64,000 nt of DNA from Chryseobacterium gleum (GTDB lineage: Bacteria > Bacteroidota > Bacteroidia > Flavobacteriales_D > Sanyastnellaceae), in the NCBI GenBank assembly GCA_945874695.1, contig CAMCHP010000001.1, positions 60,633 through 124,632 on the forward strand, read 5' to 3'. Made by a program: the position numbers and the translations under genes. This document shows, one piece after another, positions 24,842-32,864 of this stretch. The notes beneath the pieces were generated by a model that was not told the DNA's origin, did no database searches, and worked only from the letters and a program-made list of their open reading frames with translations. Positions within the stretch are counted from its first letter, which is position 1. Each line of letters starts with the position of its first letter.

Positions 24842-26217
24842 CGGATAACGAAAAAGCGGCTCACGCCTGCGGATGTTGAGTTGTAAGCGTGAAGGGTATA
24901 GCATCCGGCCGTTAGGCCGAAAACCTCCACCACATCACCTTTGCCTTGTGCGACCTGCTCACCGAGGGCATTGTAAACGATCCACTCAGGCTGTTGAATG
25001 CCGGTAATGACGCAACGGTCGGTCGTTGGGTTAGGAAAAACCCCGACTTGCGTTTGGGCTGGTTCATCGATCGAAAGACTGGGTACGCTCCAGATCTCAG
25101 CCTGACCGATGTTGTTTTCGTCGCCTCCACAGATGAGCCACGCGTGAGCCAAACCACTTGAAGCACCCTCACCAGGCGGAAAGAGGAGGCTTTTCGCGCC
25201 ACGGTAGCGCGGGGTGTTGGCATTGGCCATTCCATCGAGTGAAAGTGCCATCAAATCTGCGAAACCCCAAACAAATTCAAGGTCATTGCTGGTGGTGATT
25301 TCAACTTCAAAGCCGGTGTGATCCGCGCCTCCGACCGAATAGTACGAGCCATTCATGAGGTCAAACCCCAAACTGTACGAATGGCCATACGGCAGCGTGA
25401 TGGTTGTCCAAACGTTGTCAGCGACATTGTAGTATTCAGCGGTTTCGAGGCCGGTGAAGAGATTAAGGCCTCCGTCAAAAAAACGACCTCCGATCACGAG
25501 TTGGATATCGGTATTGGGGATTGAGGTGAAGTTATCGCGGCCGGTATTGAGCGAGGCTACTTGCGACCACGTGTTGGTTTGCGGATTGTAGATTTCACAT
25601 TGGTTCATTTGAAAACCGAAGTTCGGATTGAATCCGCCGGCAACCAGCACACGTCCGTCAGGGAGGAGCATCGCCTCGTGCGAGCTCCTTGGGAACAGCA
25701 TATCTGCTACTTGGGTGATGGTATTGAGCGCTGGATCATAGATTTCGGCGGTAGCGACTTCTTGCACACCGTCGAAACCTCCGGTGAACAAGACTTTGCC
25801 GTCGAGCATTTGTGTAGCGCGTAGGTTGGCGCGACCTACGGCGAGATCGGGCCCGGGACTCCAATCGCCGGTAGCTAGGTCAAAGATTTCAGTGGCTGCC
25901 AAATTGGTTGCCATGCCGTCCCAACCGCCTGCGGCGATTGCCTTTCCGAGGTCAAGCGAAACCAGTGCGAAATCGGTTCGGGGGAAGGTCATGTTGATGA
26001 CCAAGTCCCAGGTGTCGTTGGCATAATCGTACACTTCGGCTGTAGGCGTAACAAATGAACCGTCCCATCCGCCAGCGGCGAGAACAATTCCTGGCTCAAG
26101 CATAGCAGCGCCATGCCCCGTGCGAAACTCATTCATCGGCGCAATGATTTGGACAGAGGTTTGCGCGGTGAGTACACATGAAAAGAGGAGCGCTGAGAGC
26201 GTGTATAGTACTTTCAT
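24838..26217 (-). CDS. Secreted kelch-repeat protein with T9SS sorting domain
   Basis: A 459-residue exported protein. It has a signal peptide (VLYTLSALLFSCVLTAQ), then about six kelch-like repeats forming a beta-propeller (recurrent VLAAGGWDG, AEIYD, NTWSQV patterns, residues about 25-370), and a C-terminal type A sorting domain (VGVFPNPTTDRCVITG ... ALGEQVAQG ... AGCYTLHA). It is predicted to be released or surface-attached through T9SS, probably binding protein or polysaccharide; no catalytic motif is visible. A hairpin repeat at 24902 falls within the sorting domain. It is first in a two-gene unit with the coiled-coil lipoprotein. Confidence 0.85.
   Translation of the reverse strand: MKVLYTLSALLFSCVLTAQTSVQIIAPMNEFRTGHGAAMLEPGIVLAAGGWDGSFVTPTAEVYDYANDTWDLVINMTFPRTDFALVSLDLGKAIAAGGWDGMATNLAATEIFDLATGDWSPGPDLAVGRANLRATQMLDGKVLFTGGFDGVQEVATAEIYDPALNTITQVADMLFPRSSHEAMLLPDGRVLVAGGFNPNFGFQMNQCEIYNPQTNTWSQVASLNTGRDNFTSIPNTDIQLVIGGRFFDGGLNLFTGLETAEYYNVADNVWTTITLPYGHSYSLGFDLMNGSYYSVGGADHTGFEVEITTSNDLEFVWGFADLMALSLDGMANANTPRYRGAKSLLFPPGEGASSGLAHAWLICGGDENNIGQAEIWSVPSLSIDEPAQTQVGVFPNPTTDRCVITGIQQPEWIVYNALGEQVAQGKGDVVEVFGLTAGCYTLHAYNSTSAGVSRFFVIR
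24902..24918 (-). repeat. Dispersed hairpin repeat, strict copy
   Basis: Minus strand: GGCC TAAC GGCC GGATG. In the sorting domain of the kelch protein; encodes FGLTAGC. Confidence 0.7.
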
Positions 26218-26289
26218 AACAGCGAAGGTTTGGCTACGAATTTACACTTTTGACGTGAACTGGCGTCAAGTTACGTAATTTGCGGCCTC

Positions 26290-27027
26290 ATGATTATAGC
26301 CCCAAATTCATTTGAGCGCCTTGGAGATTTTCAATCGGGCAGCTTGTTGTTGATCGATAAACCTTTGGGTTGGACATCATTTGATGTGGTGAACAAAGTG
26401 CGCGGTATTTTGCGTCGCCGCTTGGGCGTAAAGAAATTGAAAGTGGGGCACGCTGGCACCTTAGACCCGCTTGCCACAGGGCTTTTGGTGATTTGCACAG
26501 GTAAGATGACCAAAGTGATTCAAACCTTGCTTGAGGAAGACAAAGGGTATACAGGCACCATCACATTTGGCAGCACCACACCTTCTTATGATTTAGAGAC
26601 TGAGCCCGAGGGTGTTTATGCGATCGACCATTTGGATGACGATGTATTGCGCGCAGCTGCCGCAAGTTTTTGTCCGTCGTATTTGCAAACCGCGCCGATT
26701 TTTTCAGCGAAGAAGGTGGATGGGAAGCCTGCATACAAATCGGCACGTAAAGGTGTTGAAGTTGTGATTGCTCCGCGCGAAGTGCATTTGCATCGGTTTG
26801 AACTAACAGCTATACGGCTGCCTTCGGTTGATTTCGACGTGGTTTGCAGCAAGGGCACCTATATTCGTTCACTGGCCAATGATTTGGGTCAACGGGTGAA
26901 CAGCGGCGCGCATTTGAGCGCGCTGCGCCGTTACCGCAGCGGGCAATTCGACGTGGGTGGGGCCTTGAGTATGGCCGAATTCGAGGCTCGTTTGGATGCC
27001 CTCGATGCAGAAAACACGGGGGAATAG
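26290..27027 (+). CDS. truB: tRNA pseudouridine-55 synthase
   Basis: A 245-residue enzyme making pseudouridine 55 in the T-loop of tRNAs. The motifs IDKPLGWTSFDVVNKVR, VGHAGTLDPLATGLL (catalytic Asp59), KGYTGTITFG and CSKGTYIRSLANDLG are all present. There is no C-terminal PUA extension, and the length matches Bacteroidota TruB. A partial -7 box (TAATTTG) ends 7 bases before the ATG. The next gene, queA, also modifies tRNA but has its own promoter. Confidence 0.96.
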   Translation: MIIAPNSFERLGDFQSGSLLLIDKPLGWTSFDVVNKVRGILRRRLGVKKLKVGHAGTLDPLATGLLVICTGKMTKVIQTLLEEDKGYTGTITFGSTTPSYDLETEPEGVYAIDHLDDDVLRAAAASFCPSYLQTAPIFSAKKVDGKPAYKSARKGVEVVIAPREVHLHRFELTAIRLPSVDFDVVCSKGTYIRSLANDLGQRVNSGAHLSALRRYRSGQFDVGGALSMAEFEARLDALDAENTGE

Positions 27028-27049
27028 TAGAAATCTCCTCGATTTTCAC

Positions 27050-27057
27050 TACTTTTG
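27050..27057 (+). promoter_or_regulatory. -7 promoter element for queA
   Basis: TACTTTTG, a perfect match, 33 bases before the queA ATG and 22 bases after the truB stop. Confidence 0.5.
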
Positions 27058-27090
27058 CGCCCCGATTTTACACACTGTAAATCATTGTTT

Positions 27091-28140
27091 ATGAAGCTTT
27101 CGCAGTTCAAATTTCAACTTCCGCCAAAATTAATCGCGCAGTACCCTGCTGACAACCGCGATGAATCACGCCTGATGGTATTGCACCGCGACAGCGGAAA
27201 GATTGAGCACCGGATGTTCAGAGATTCGTTGGAGTACTTCAACGAGGGTGACGTAATGATTTTGAATAACACCCGTGTTTTCCCAGCACGTTTGTATGGA
27301 AATAAAGAAAAAACCGGAGCGACGATTGAAGTATTCTTACTTCGTGAGTTGAACCGTGACAGTTTATTGTGGGATGTTTTGGTTGATCCAGCGCGTAAGA
27401 TTCGGATCGGCAATAAACTCTACTTTGGAGAGAATGATGAATTGGTTGCTGAGGTGATTGACAATACCACATCACGTGGTCGCACCTTGCGCTTTTTGTT
27501 TGATGGCACGCACGAGGAGTTCAAAGAAACGGTTTACAAGTTGGGTGAAACCCCTTTACCGCGCTACATTGACCGTCCGGTTGAAGCATCAGATGAAGAG
27601 CGTTTTCAGACTATTTTCGCGAAGCATGAGGGTGCGGTTGCCGTTCCAACTGCTGGTTTGCACTTCAGCCGTGAATTGATGAAGCGAATGGAGCTCAAGG
27701 GCGTTGAGTTTGCAGAGGTTACATTACACGTTGGTCTCGGAACTTTCCGTCCGGTTGAGGTTGAAGACCTGACGAAGCATAAAATGGACAGTGAGCAAGC
27801 CATTATCACTGAACCAGCAACACACGTTGTAAACCGCGCCAAAGACGCCGGCCGCAAAGTTTGTGCGGTAGGCACTACAGCTATGCGCTGCATTGAGAGT
27901 TCAGTGAGCACCAACGATCGTTTGAATCCGTTTGATGGTTGGACGAACAAGTTCATCTTCCCACCTTACGACTTCAAAATTGCTGACTCTATGATCACCA
28001 ATTTCCACACCCCTGAGTCGACCTTGTTGATGATGGCTGCGGCATTCGGTGGGTATGACTTGGTGATGGAAGCTTACCACACCGCAATCAAAGAAGAATA
28101 CCGTTTTTACGCTTATGGCGATGCGATGCTAATTCTATAA
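27091..28140 (+). CDS. queA: S-adenosylmethionine:tRNA ribosyltransferase-isomerase
   Basis: A 349-residue enzyme that adds an epoxycyclopentanediol group from SAM to 7-aminomethyl-7-deazaguanine in tRNA, the penultimate step to queuosine. The family patterns [60 protein letters not shown] and [11 protein letters not shown] are clear. The frame is open to 27055, but the ATG at 27091 gives the conserved start and lies after the -7 box. A queuosine precursor transporter gene (35925) in the same window supports queuosine use. A strong terminator follows. Confidence 0.96.
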   Translation: MKLSQFKFQLPPKLIAQYPADNRDESRLMVLHRDSGKIEHRMFRDSLEYFNEGDVMILNNTRVFPARLYGNKEKTGATIEVFLLRELNRDSLLWDVLVDPARKIRIGNKLYFGENDELVAEVIDNTTSRGRTLRFLFDGTHEEFKETVYKLGETPLPRYIDRPVEASDEERFQTIFAKHEGAVAVPTAGLHFSRELMKRMELKGVEFAEVTLHVGLGTFRPVEVEDLTKHKMDSEQAIITEPATHVVNRAKDAGRKVCAVGTTAMRCIESSVSTNDRLNPFDGWTNKFIFPPYDFKIADSMITNFHTPESTLLMMAAAFGGYDLVMEAYHTAIKEEYRFYAYGDAMLIL

Positions 28141-28164
28141 TTTGCAGCAAACAAGAAAGATTTG

Positions 28165-28196
28165 AAGCGGAGGTTGCAAGGCCTCCGCTTTTTTTT
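28165..28196 (+). terminator. Intrinsic terminator after queA
   Basis: GCGGAGG-loop-CCTCCGC followed by eight T, starting 25 bases after the queA stop. Confidence 0.9.
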
Positions 28197-28523
28197 GTGC
28201 CCGTGAAAACAAGTGGCATAGGGCCCAACGCGTTGCCCATACCGCGTAGACTAGACCTCGAATAAGCTTGAATAGGGGCTGACAACCCAAAATTGACGGG
28301 TTGAAAATCAGCCGTATGCGAATTAATTTCATCGATATCGACGAGCTGTTGTAACCCCAAACGAAGTGTGCCGTTAAACCCCCTTGTAAGTTCTCATGTA
28401 GAGATTTAGATAGTTTAATTGTTTTCATTTATTGCAAAAAGGCCACCCAACGGGGTTGCCTTTTTGTTCTTTCAGTCGAATGGTGATTGCGCAGATCGCG
28501 TTACCTTCGCGGAAAGCGTGGAA
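28197..28523. other. Gap with an unexplained terminator hairpin
   Basis: About 325 bases between the queA terminator and the pabB start. A stem of AAAAAGGCCACCC / GGGTTGCCTTTTT (28435-28467, one mismatch) followed by T-rich sequence looks like a rightward terminator, but no plus-strand gene ends before it. Plus-strand frames are short (MRINFIDIDELL at 28317 is the only small one noticed). The minus strand has weak overlapping frames that look like fragments of one sequence, but they match nothing I recognise. It could hold a small RNA or a decayed gene. Confidence 0.35.
28502..28509 (+). promoter_or_regulatory. Possible -7 element for pabB-tilS (variant)
   Basis: TACCTTCG, one base off TAnnTTTG; the same variant stands before the transporter gene at 35925. 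It ends 14 bases before the ATG at 28524. Confidence 0.4.
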
Positions 28524-29702
28524 ATGGCCCCTGACTTTTTTGATGAGCAACTTCGTAGCGACGACACCATAGTCTTTCTGCACTCGGGTGATGGCCAGGG
28601 CAAATCTATGGTTGGTCGCGGCATCGCCCAATCGGTGATGCTTGACGGCAAAGGCACAGCGACGTTTGCATCGGTCGATGCGTTTTTGGCTGAGGCCCAG
28701 GGCAAGGTTTTAGGCTGGATGGGGTATGACCTCAAAAACAACATCGAAAAACTTGGCACGCGCCATCCTGATAAGCTTGGTTTTCCAGATCTCTTTTTGT
28801 TCACGCCTTTGCATTTGGAGGAGGTTCATGTACCCAGCCCCTCCGCCCATCCGCCCGATAGGGCTAAAACCCCACAGCTCAAGCTCAAAGCACGCCGATC
28901 ACGCGAAGCATACTTGCGCGACATCAGGCTTTTGCAGCAGCACATTCAACGTGGTGACATTTACGAAGTAAACTACTGCCAAGAGTTTTACGCTGAAAAC
29001 GTACATATTGACCCCGTTGACGTATATCGCCGCCTGCACGCATTGACGCAAGCGCCATTTTCTGCGTTTGTGCATCACAATGGTGCATATTTGCTTTGTG
29101 GGAGTCCTGAACGTTTCCTGAAGAAAAGTGGAGATGTACTGTTGAGTCAACCCATCAAAGGCACTGTAAAACGTGGTGCTGATGCGGCTGAAGACGAAAT
29201 TTTACGGCGTGGATTGGCAGCGGACGAGAAGGAGCGGGGCGAAAATATTATGATCACCGACTTGGTTCGCAATGATTTGGCGCGCATTTCGGTACCGGGA
29301 AGTGTTGAAGTTGATGAATTGTGTGGCATATACACGTTTAAAACGGTGCATCAAATGATTTCGACCGTGCGTTCAGGAGCAATACCATCGATCGCCTTTA
29401 CTGACATTTTGAAGGGTACTTTTCCGATGGGGAGCATGACAGGCGCTCCGAAAGTTCGCGCGATGGAGTTGATTGATGCTACGGAAGCTTTTGCACGGGG
29501 CTTGTATTCAGGCAGTGCCGGTTGGATTGACGGCGGCGATTTTGACTTCAACGTCGTGATTCGCAGTATCTTTTGGAACCGAAAGACCGGATACTTATCG
29601 GTTCGGGTTGGAGGCGCGATTACGGCGCTTTCAGATCCAGAGCGCGAATACAATGAATGTTTATTGAAGGCTGACGCTTTGTTTAAAGCTTTGGGGCAAT
29701 GA
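28524..29702 (+). CDS. pabB: Aminodeoxychorismate synthase component I / chorismate-binding enzyme
   Basis: A 392-residue chorismate-binding enzyme for 4-aminobenzoate (folate) synthesis. The C-terminal catalytic part shows IQRGDIYEVNYCQEF, LCGSPERFLK, PIKGTVKRG, DLVRNDLARI, GTFPMGSMTGAPKVRAMELI and GWIDGGDFDFNVVIRS. The frame extends up to a TTG at 28419, but that region holds a terminator-like hairpin and does not look like protein, so the ATG at 28524 is chosen. A hairpin repeat at 28848 lies in a variable linker (AHPPDRAKT). PabB is favoured over TrpE because of length and lack of trp neighbours. It overlaps tilS by 4 bases. Confidence 0.88.
   Translation: MAPDFFDEQLRSDDTIVFLHSGDGQGKSMVGRGIAQSVMLDGKGTATFASVDAFLAEAQGKVLGWMGYDLKNNIEKLGTRHPDKLGFPDLFLFTPLHLEEVHVPSPSAHPPDRAKTPQLKLKARRSREAYLRDIRLLQQHIQRGDIYEVNYCQEFYAENVHIDPVDVYRRLHALTQAPFSAFVHHNGAYLLCGSPERFLKKSGDVLLSQPIKGTVKRGADAAEDEILRRGLAADEKERGENIMITDLVRNDLARISVPGSVEVDELCGIYTFKTVHQMISTVRSGAIPSIAFTDILKGTFPMGSMTGAPKVRAMELIDATEAFARGLYSGSAGWIDGGDFDFNVVIRSIFWNRKTGYLSVRVGGAITALSDPEREYNECLLKADALFKALGQ
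28848..28864 (-). repeat. Dispersed hairpin repeat, strict copy
   Basis: Minus strand: GCCC TATC GGGC GGATG. Inside pabB, in a proline-rich linker before the conserved catalytic part; encodes HPPDRA. Confidence 0.75.
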
Positions 29703-31024
29703 TTGCATCGTTTCATGCGTATCTTGAACATTCAGGCATGCTGCCCGAGGGGAGCAAACTGGTGGTTGCGTGCAGCGGTGGCATTGACAGTGTTGCACTC
29801 ACGCATTTGCTGCATGAGTTAGGCTATGAAATCGTGCTTGCCCACATGAACTACCATTTGAGAGGTGCCGATTCAGACGAAGATGCGCGCTTTGTTGAGG
29901 CTTTGGCCAAAACGCTTAAGGTTGCCTGTTTTGTGGAATCGGGTAACGCGAAAGCCACGGCTGACGCCAGCGGAGAAGGTTTGCAAGCGGCAGCGCGGCG
30001 TTTGCGTTATGCCTTTTTTGAACGTATACGCACCAACGTAGGCGCTGACTTTGTGGTTACCGCACACCAGCGCGACGACCTTATTGAGACGTACTTCGGG
30101 CATTTATTGCGCGGCAGCCATTGGAAAGGATTTACGGCGATACCGCGTGTGAACGGCCATGTTGTTCGTCCGCTGTTGCATGTTAGTCGCCAAGAAATTG
30201 AGGACTTTGCGTTGGCGTCGAACATTGCTTTTCGGCATGATGCGAGCAACGACAGCTTGCATTACACCCGCAATCGCATTCGGCACGAGTTGATTCCATT
30301 GCTGGAAGACATTCGTCCGGGTTTCACCCGCAACACCCTTCGTCAGATCGACCAGTTTTTGGAAATCGGCCAAGTGATTGATGGTTTGATTGCTGAATTG
30401 GCAGCGCAGATGATTGATTTACGCGAAGAAGGTTTGCGCATTGGCATCGAGGGTTTGAGCGAGCATCCGCTTTTACGGTTGTTGTTGCAGGAGATCTTGA
30501 ACGACTATGGTTTTACGGCGCGGCGTGTTGACGAGGTGATCGATTTAATGTATTCAGCTCCCGGCCATGGCATTTATTCATCGACCCACCGCATATTGCG
30601 TGAGCGCGACCATTTGTTGATCACGCCGCTACCTGAGAAGCACAGCGAGGCGGTTGAGATTTATCGGGGCGACGATGAAGTGCACAGTTTGATGCATTTG
30701 ATTGTAGATGAATTGCCACGATCGGCTGTTGCGATCACCAGCGATGCGAATGAGGCTTTGTTGGATGCCGACCGCTTAACGTTTCCCTTGGTGTTGCGGC
30801 GGTGGCAGGCCGGCGACCGCATTCGGCCGATTGGCTTGCAAGGGAGCATGAAGGTGAGCGATTTATTGGTGCAGGCGAAAATGAGCACCTTGGAGAAGGA
30901 GCGCGTTTGTGTGTTGTTGTCGGGTGAAGAAATTGTTTGGGTTCCAGGGCTTCGAATCGGTGAGTGGGCAAAAATTGGGTTATCAACGCAGGTCGTCATG
31001 CGATTTCGACGCGTGGTCGAATGA
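29699..31024 (+). CDS. tilS: tRNA(Ile)-lysidine synthase
   Basis: A 441-residue ATP-dependent enzyme that changes C34 of the CAU-anticodon isoleucine tRNA to lysidine. The PP-loop SGGIDS is at residues 26-31. LAHMNYHLRGADSDEDARFV, GEGLQAAARRLRY, TAHQRDDLIET and the NRIRHELIPLL motif are diagnostic. The C-terminal TilS substrate-binding domain includes LRRWQAGDRIRPIGLQGSMKVSDLL. Family members are essential. It overlaps pabB by 4 bases and is translated from the same message. Confidence 0.96.
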   Translation: MIASFHAYLEHSGMLPEGSKLVVACSGGIDSVALTHLLHELGYEIVLAHMNYHLRGADSDEDARFVEALAKTLKVACFVESGNAKATADASGEGLQAAARRLRYAFFERIRTNVGADFVVTAHQRDDLIETYFGHLLRGSHWKGFTAIPRVNGHVVRPLLHVSRQEIEDFALASNIAFRHDASNDSLHYTRNRIRHELIPLLEDIRPGFTRNTLRQIDQFLEIGQVIDGLIAELAAQMIDLREEGLRIGIEGLSEHPLLRLLLQEILNDYGFTARRVDEVIDLMYSAPGHGIYSSTHRILRERDHLLITPLPEKHSEAVEIYRGDDEVHSLMHLIVDELPRSAVAITSDANEALLDADRLTFPLVLRRWQAGDRIRPIGLQGSMKVSDLLVQAKMSTLEKERVCVLLSGEEIVWVPGLRIGEWAKIGLSTQVVMRFRRVVE

Positions 31025-31032
31025 TGTAACCA

Positions 31033-31040
31033 TAGGTTTG
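31033..31040 (+). promoter_or_regulatory. -7 promoter element for the 99-residue gene
   Basis: TAGGTTTG, a perfect match, 37 bases before the ATG at 31078. Confidence 0.5.
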
Positions 31041-31077
31041 AAGCGCGCGTTAAACGAAGAACCTATCCTAATAAGCA

Positions 31078-31377
31078 ATGATTAAGCCCCTTCCCATTTC
31101 TTTCCCACGTAATTTTGAATTTATCGCTGGTGATGCCGTGAGCAACGGTATAAAGCAACGCAAGCGCAGAGCGAACTTATTCACCGCAGTTTCACTGAAC
31201 AGCTTGTATGCCACCCCATGTTGGATTTGGGTAGCAGGAGCCGATCAGTGCATTGCCATATATGGCCAGGTGATCGCATTCAGCGACCGTCAAGTGATCA
31301 TGGAAGGAGGCGTTGTAGTGCCCACAACGGCCGTTTGTAAGGTAGAGCTGCCCGATGCACGCCTCTACCTTTCGTAG
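31078..31377 (+). CDS. Small protein of unknown function
   Basis: A 99-residue basic protein with no signal peptide or membrane segment. The C-terminal half alternates short hydrophobic strands and turns (CWIWVAGADQCIAIYGQVI, QVIMEGGVVVPTTAVCKVEL), suggesting a small beta-barrel of SH3-like type. I do not recognise the family. It has a perfect -7 box 37 bases upstream and a normal codon pattern, which supports it as a real gene. The 178 bases after it carry only the promoter of the next gene. Confidence 0.6.
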   Translation: MIKPLPISFPRNFEFIAGDAVSNGIKQRKRRANLFTAVSLNSLYATPCWIWVAGADQCIAIYGQVIAFSDRQVIMEGGVVVPTTAVCKVELPDARLYLS

Positions 31378-31518
31378 GTCATTCAACAATCTTCACGTTG
31401 TGTTAACACGTTAATTCGGCCTGAGCCTTAGATTTGGCGTGTTTTCTAAGTATTTCGAAGTTCTTTGTGTGTGTTTTACTTGTAATACTGGCTTAACAAT
31501 CTGGTAATAGTGCGCGGG

Positions 31519-31526
31519 TACTTTTG
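31519..31526 (+). promoter_or_regulatory. -7 promoter element for the lipoprotein/TonB receptor unit
   Basis: TACTTTTG, a perfect match, 29 bases before the lipoprotein ATG; the 5' leader is A-rich (ACACACACAAAA). Confidence 0.55.
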
Positions 31527-31555
31527 CGGCAGTTAAATCCCAAACACACACAAAA

Positions 31556-32764
31556 ATGCAAAAGTTTAAGCACTATCTCGCAGTAAGCCTTTCGGTAGCT
31601 GTATTGCTCTCGGCTTGTAAGAAAGACGAAGAAGAGCCAACCCCAACCCCAACTCCAACCCCATCGGGCAACGTTGTAGTAACTGACAACATCACCACGA
31701 ACACGACTTGGTCAAGCGAAAACGTTTACCAATTGGGCGGTCGTATTACCGTAACCAACGGTGCAACGTTGACTATTGAAGCTGGTACCATCATTAAAGG
31801 TGAAGCTGGCACAGGTGCAAACGCAACTGCGTTGATTATAGCTCGTGGCGGACGTTTGTTGGCAAACGGAACTGCAGACGCCCCAATCATTTTCACTTCA
31901 GTAGCTGATGAAATCAGCCCTGCTGATATCGCTGCTGGCGACTTTGCTAGCCCAAACCTCGATCCAAACATCAACGGTTTGTGGGGTGGCGTAATCATTT
32001 TGGGTCGCGCACCAATTTCTGCGTCTAACGCAAACGGTGACATCTCAGAAGTTCAGATTGAAGGAATTCCTACCTCAGACCCGAACGGTTTGTATGGTGG
32101 TAACGACCCGAATGATGATTCAGGTGAAATCCGTTACATTTCAATCCGTCACGGTGGTACGAACATTGGTTCAGGAAACGAAATCAACGGTTTGACACTT
32201 GGTGGTGTAGGTAGCGGCACTGTAATCGAAAACATCGAAGTTGTTGCTAACCAAGATGACGGTGTTGAGTGGTTCGGTGGTTCAGTTAACGTGACCAACG
32301 TAGTTGTATGGAATGCTGGTGACGACGCAATCGACACAGACCAGTCTTGGTCTGGTACGCTTGACAACTTCGTAATCGTTACTCCAGCAGGTCACTGCTT
32401 CGAGTTAGATGGTCCAGAAGGGTCATCTGTAGCTGGTCACACTATCCGCAATGGCTCAGTAGTTGCGTCAAACGAAGACATTACATCAGGAGATCTCATC
32501 AACACTGACGACAACTCAGTAGTGAACTTGATCGACATTTACTTCACCGGTATCGCTGAAGGTCAAATGATCAACCGTGTAGTACACACAGTTGGCGTAG
32601 TAAACTTCACAAACATCATTTTGAACGTTAACCAAGCTGACCTTGGCAACTACGTGAACGGCGACGTTCCTGCAGGTGTGGTAGCTGGTACTACACCACA
32701 GGCTGATGTTACAGTATTTGGTTGGACATGGGCTTCACAAGCTGGAGGCCTACAAGGTCTTTAA
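31556..32764 (+). CDS. Surface lipoprotein of the parallel beta-helix type
   Basis: A 402-residue lipoprotein. The signal peptide ends in LLSACKKDEEE, so the Cys is followed by charged residues, as in Bacteroidota surface-export signals. A PTPTPTPTP linker follows. The rest has Gly/Asn/Val-rich repeats (RITVTNGATLTIEAGTIIKGE, GLWGGVIILGRAP, IRYISIRHGG, VEWFGGSVNVTNVVVWNAGDDAID), as expected for a right-handed beta-helix. It belongs to a widespread Bacteroidota family, sometimes misnamed multidrug transporter, usually next to a TonB receptor. Codons are strongly biased (GGT, GTA, AAC, ATC), unlike most neighbours, suggesting high expression. A strong hairpin separates it from the receptor gene. 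Ligand unknown. Confidence 0.85.
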   Translation: MQKFKHYLAVSLSVAVLLSACKKDEEEPTPTPTPTPSGNVVVTDNITTNTTWSSENVYQLGGRITVTNGATLTIEAGTIIKGEAGTGANATALIIARGGRLLANGTADAPIIFTSVADEISPADIAAGDFASPNLDPNINGLWGGVIILGRAPISASNANGDISEVQIEGIPTSDPNGLYGGNDPNDDSGEIRYISIRHGGTNIGSGNEINGLTLGGVGSGTVIENIEVVANQDDGVEWFGGSVNVTNVVVWNAGDDAIDTDQSWSGTLDNFVIVTPAGHCFELDGPEGSSVAGHTIRNGSVVASNEDITSGDLINTDDNSVVNLIDIYFTGIAEGQMINRVVHTVGVVNFTNIILNVNQADLGNYVNGDVPAGVVAGTTPQADVTVFGWTWASQAGGLQGL

Positions 32765-32804
32765 TTAGAAGTCTCTTTGTTCAACGACTGCTTTGAATAA
32801 CTAC

Positions 32805-32835
32805 AAGGACCTGCAGGATCGGCCTGCAGGTCCTT
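32805..32835 (+). terminator. Strong hairpin between lipoprotein and TonB receptor genes
   Basis: A perfect 13-bp stem (AAGGACCTGCAGG / CCTGCAGGTCCTT) with a 5-base loop, 40 bases after the lipoprotein stop and 29 before the receptor ATG, followed by ATTTAATAAG. It is probably a partial terminator or mRNA-stabilising 3' hairpin that lets the lipoprotein be made in excess. Confidence 0.75.
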
Positions 32836-32864
32836 ATTTAATAAGTAACGCAACTCCTTTTAGG

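Noticed and set aside
28135..28428. 97-codon minus-strand frame between queA and pabB
   Set aside because: It runs through the queA terminator and ends near the queA stop, and the composition is unlike neighbouring proteins. Mentioned only as a possible fragment.
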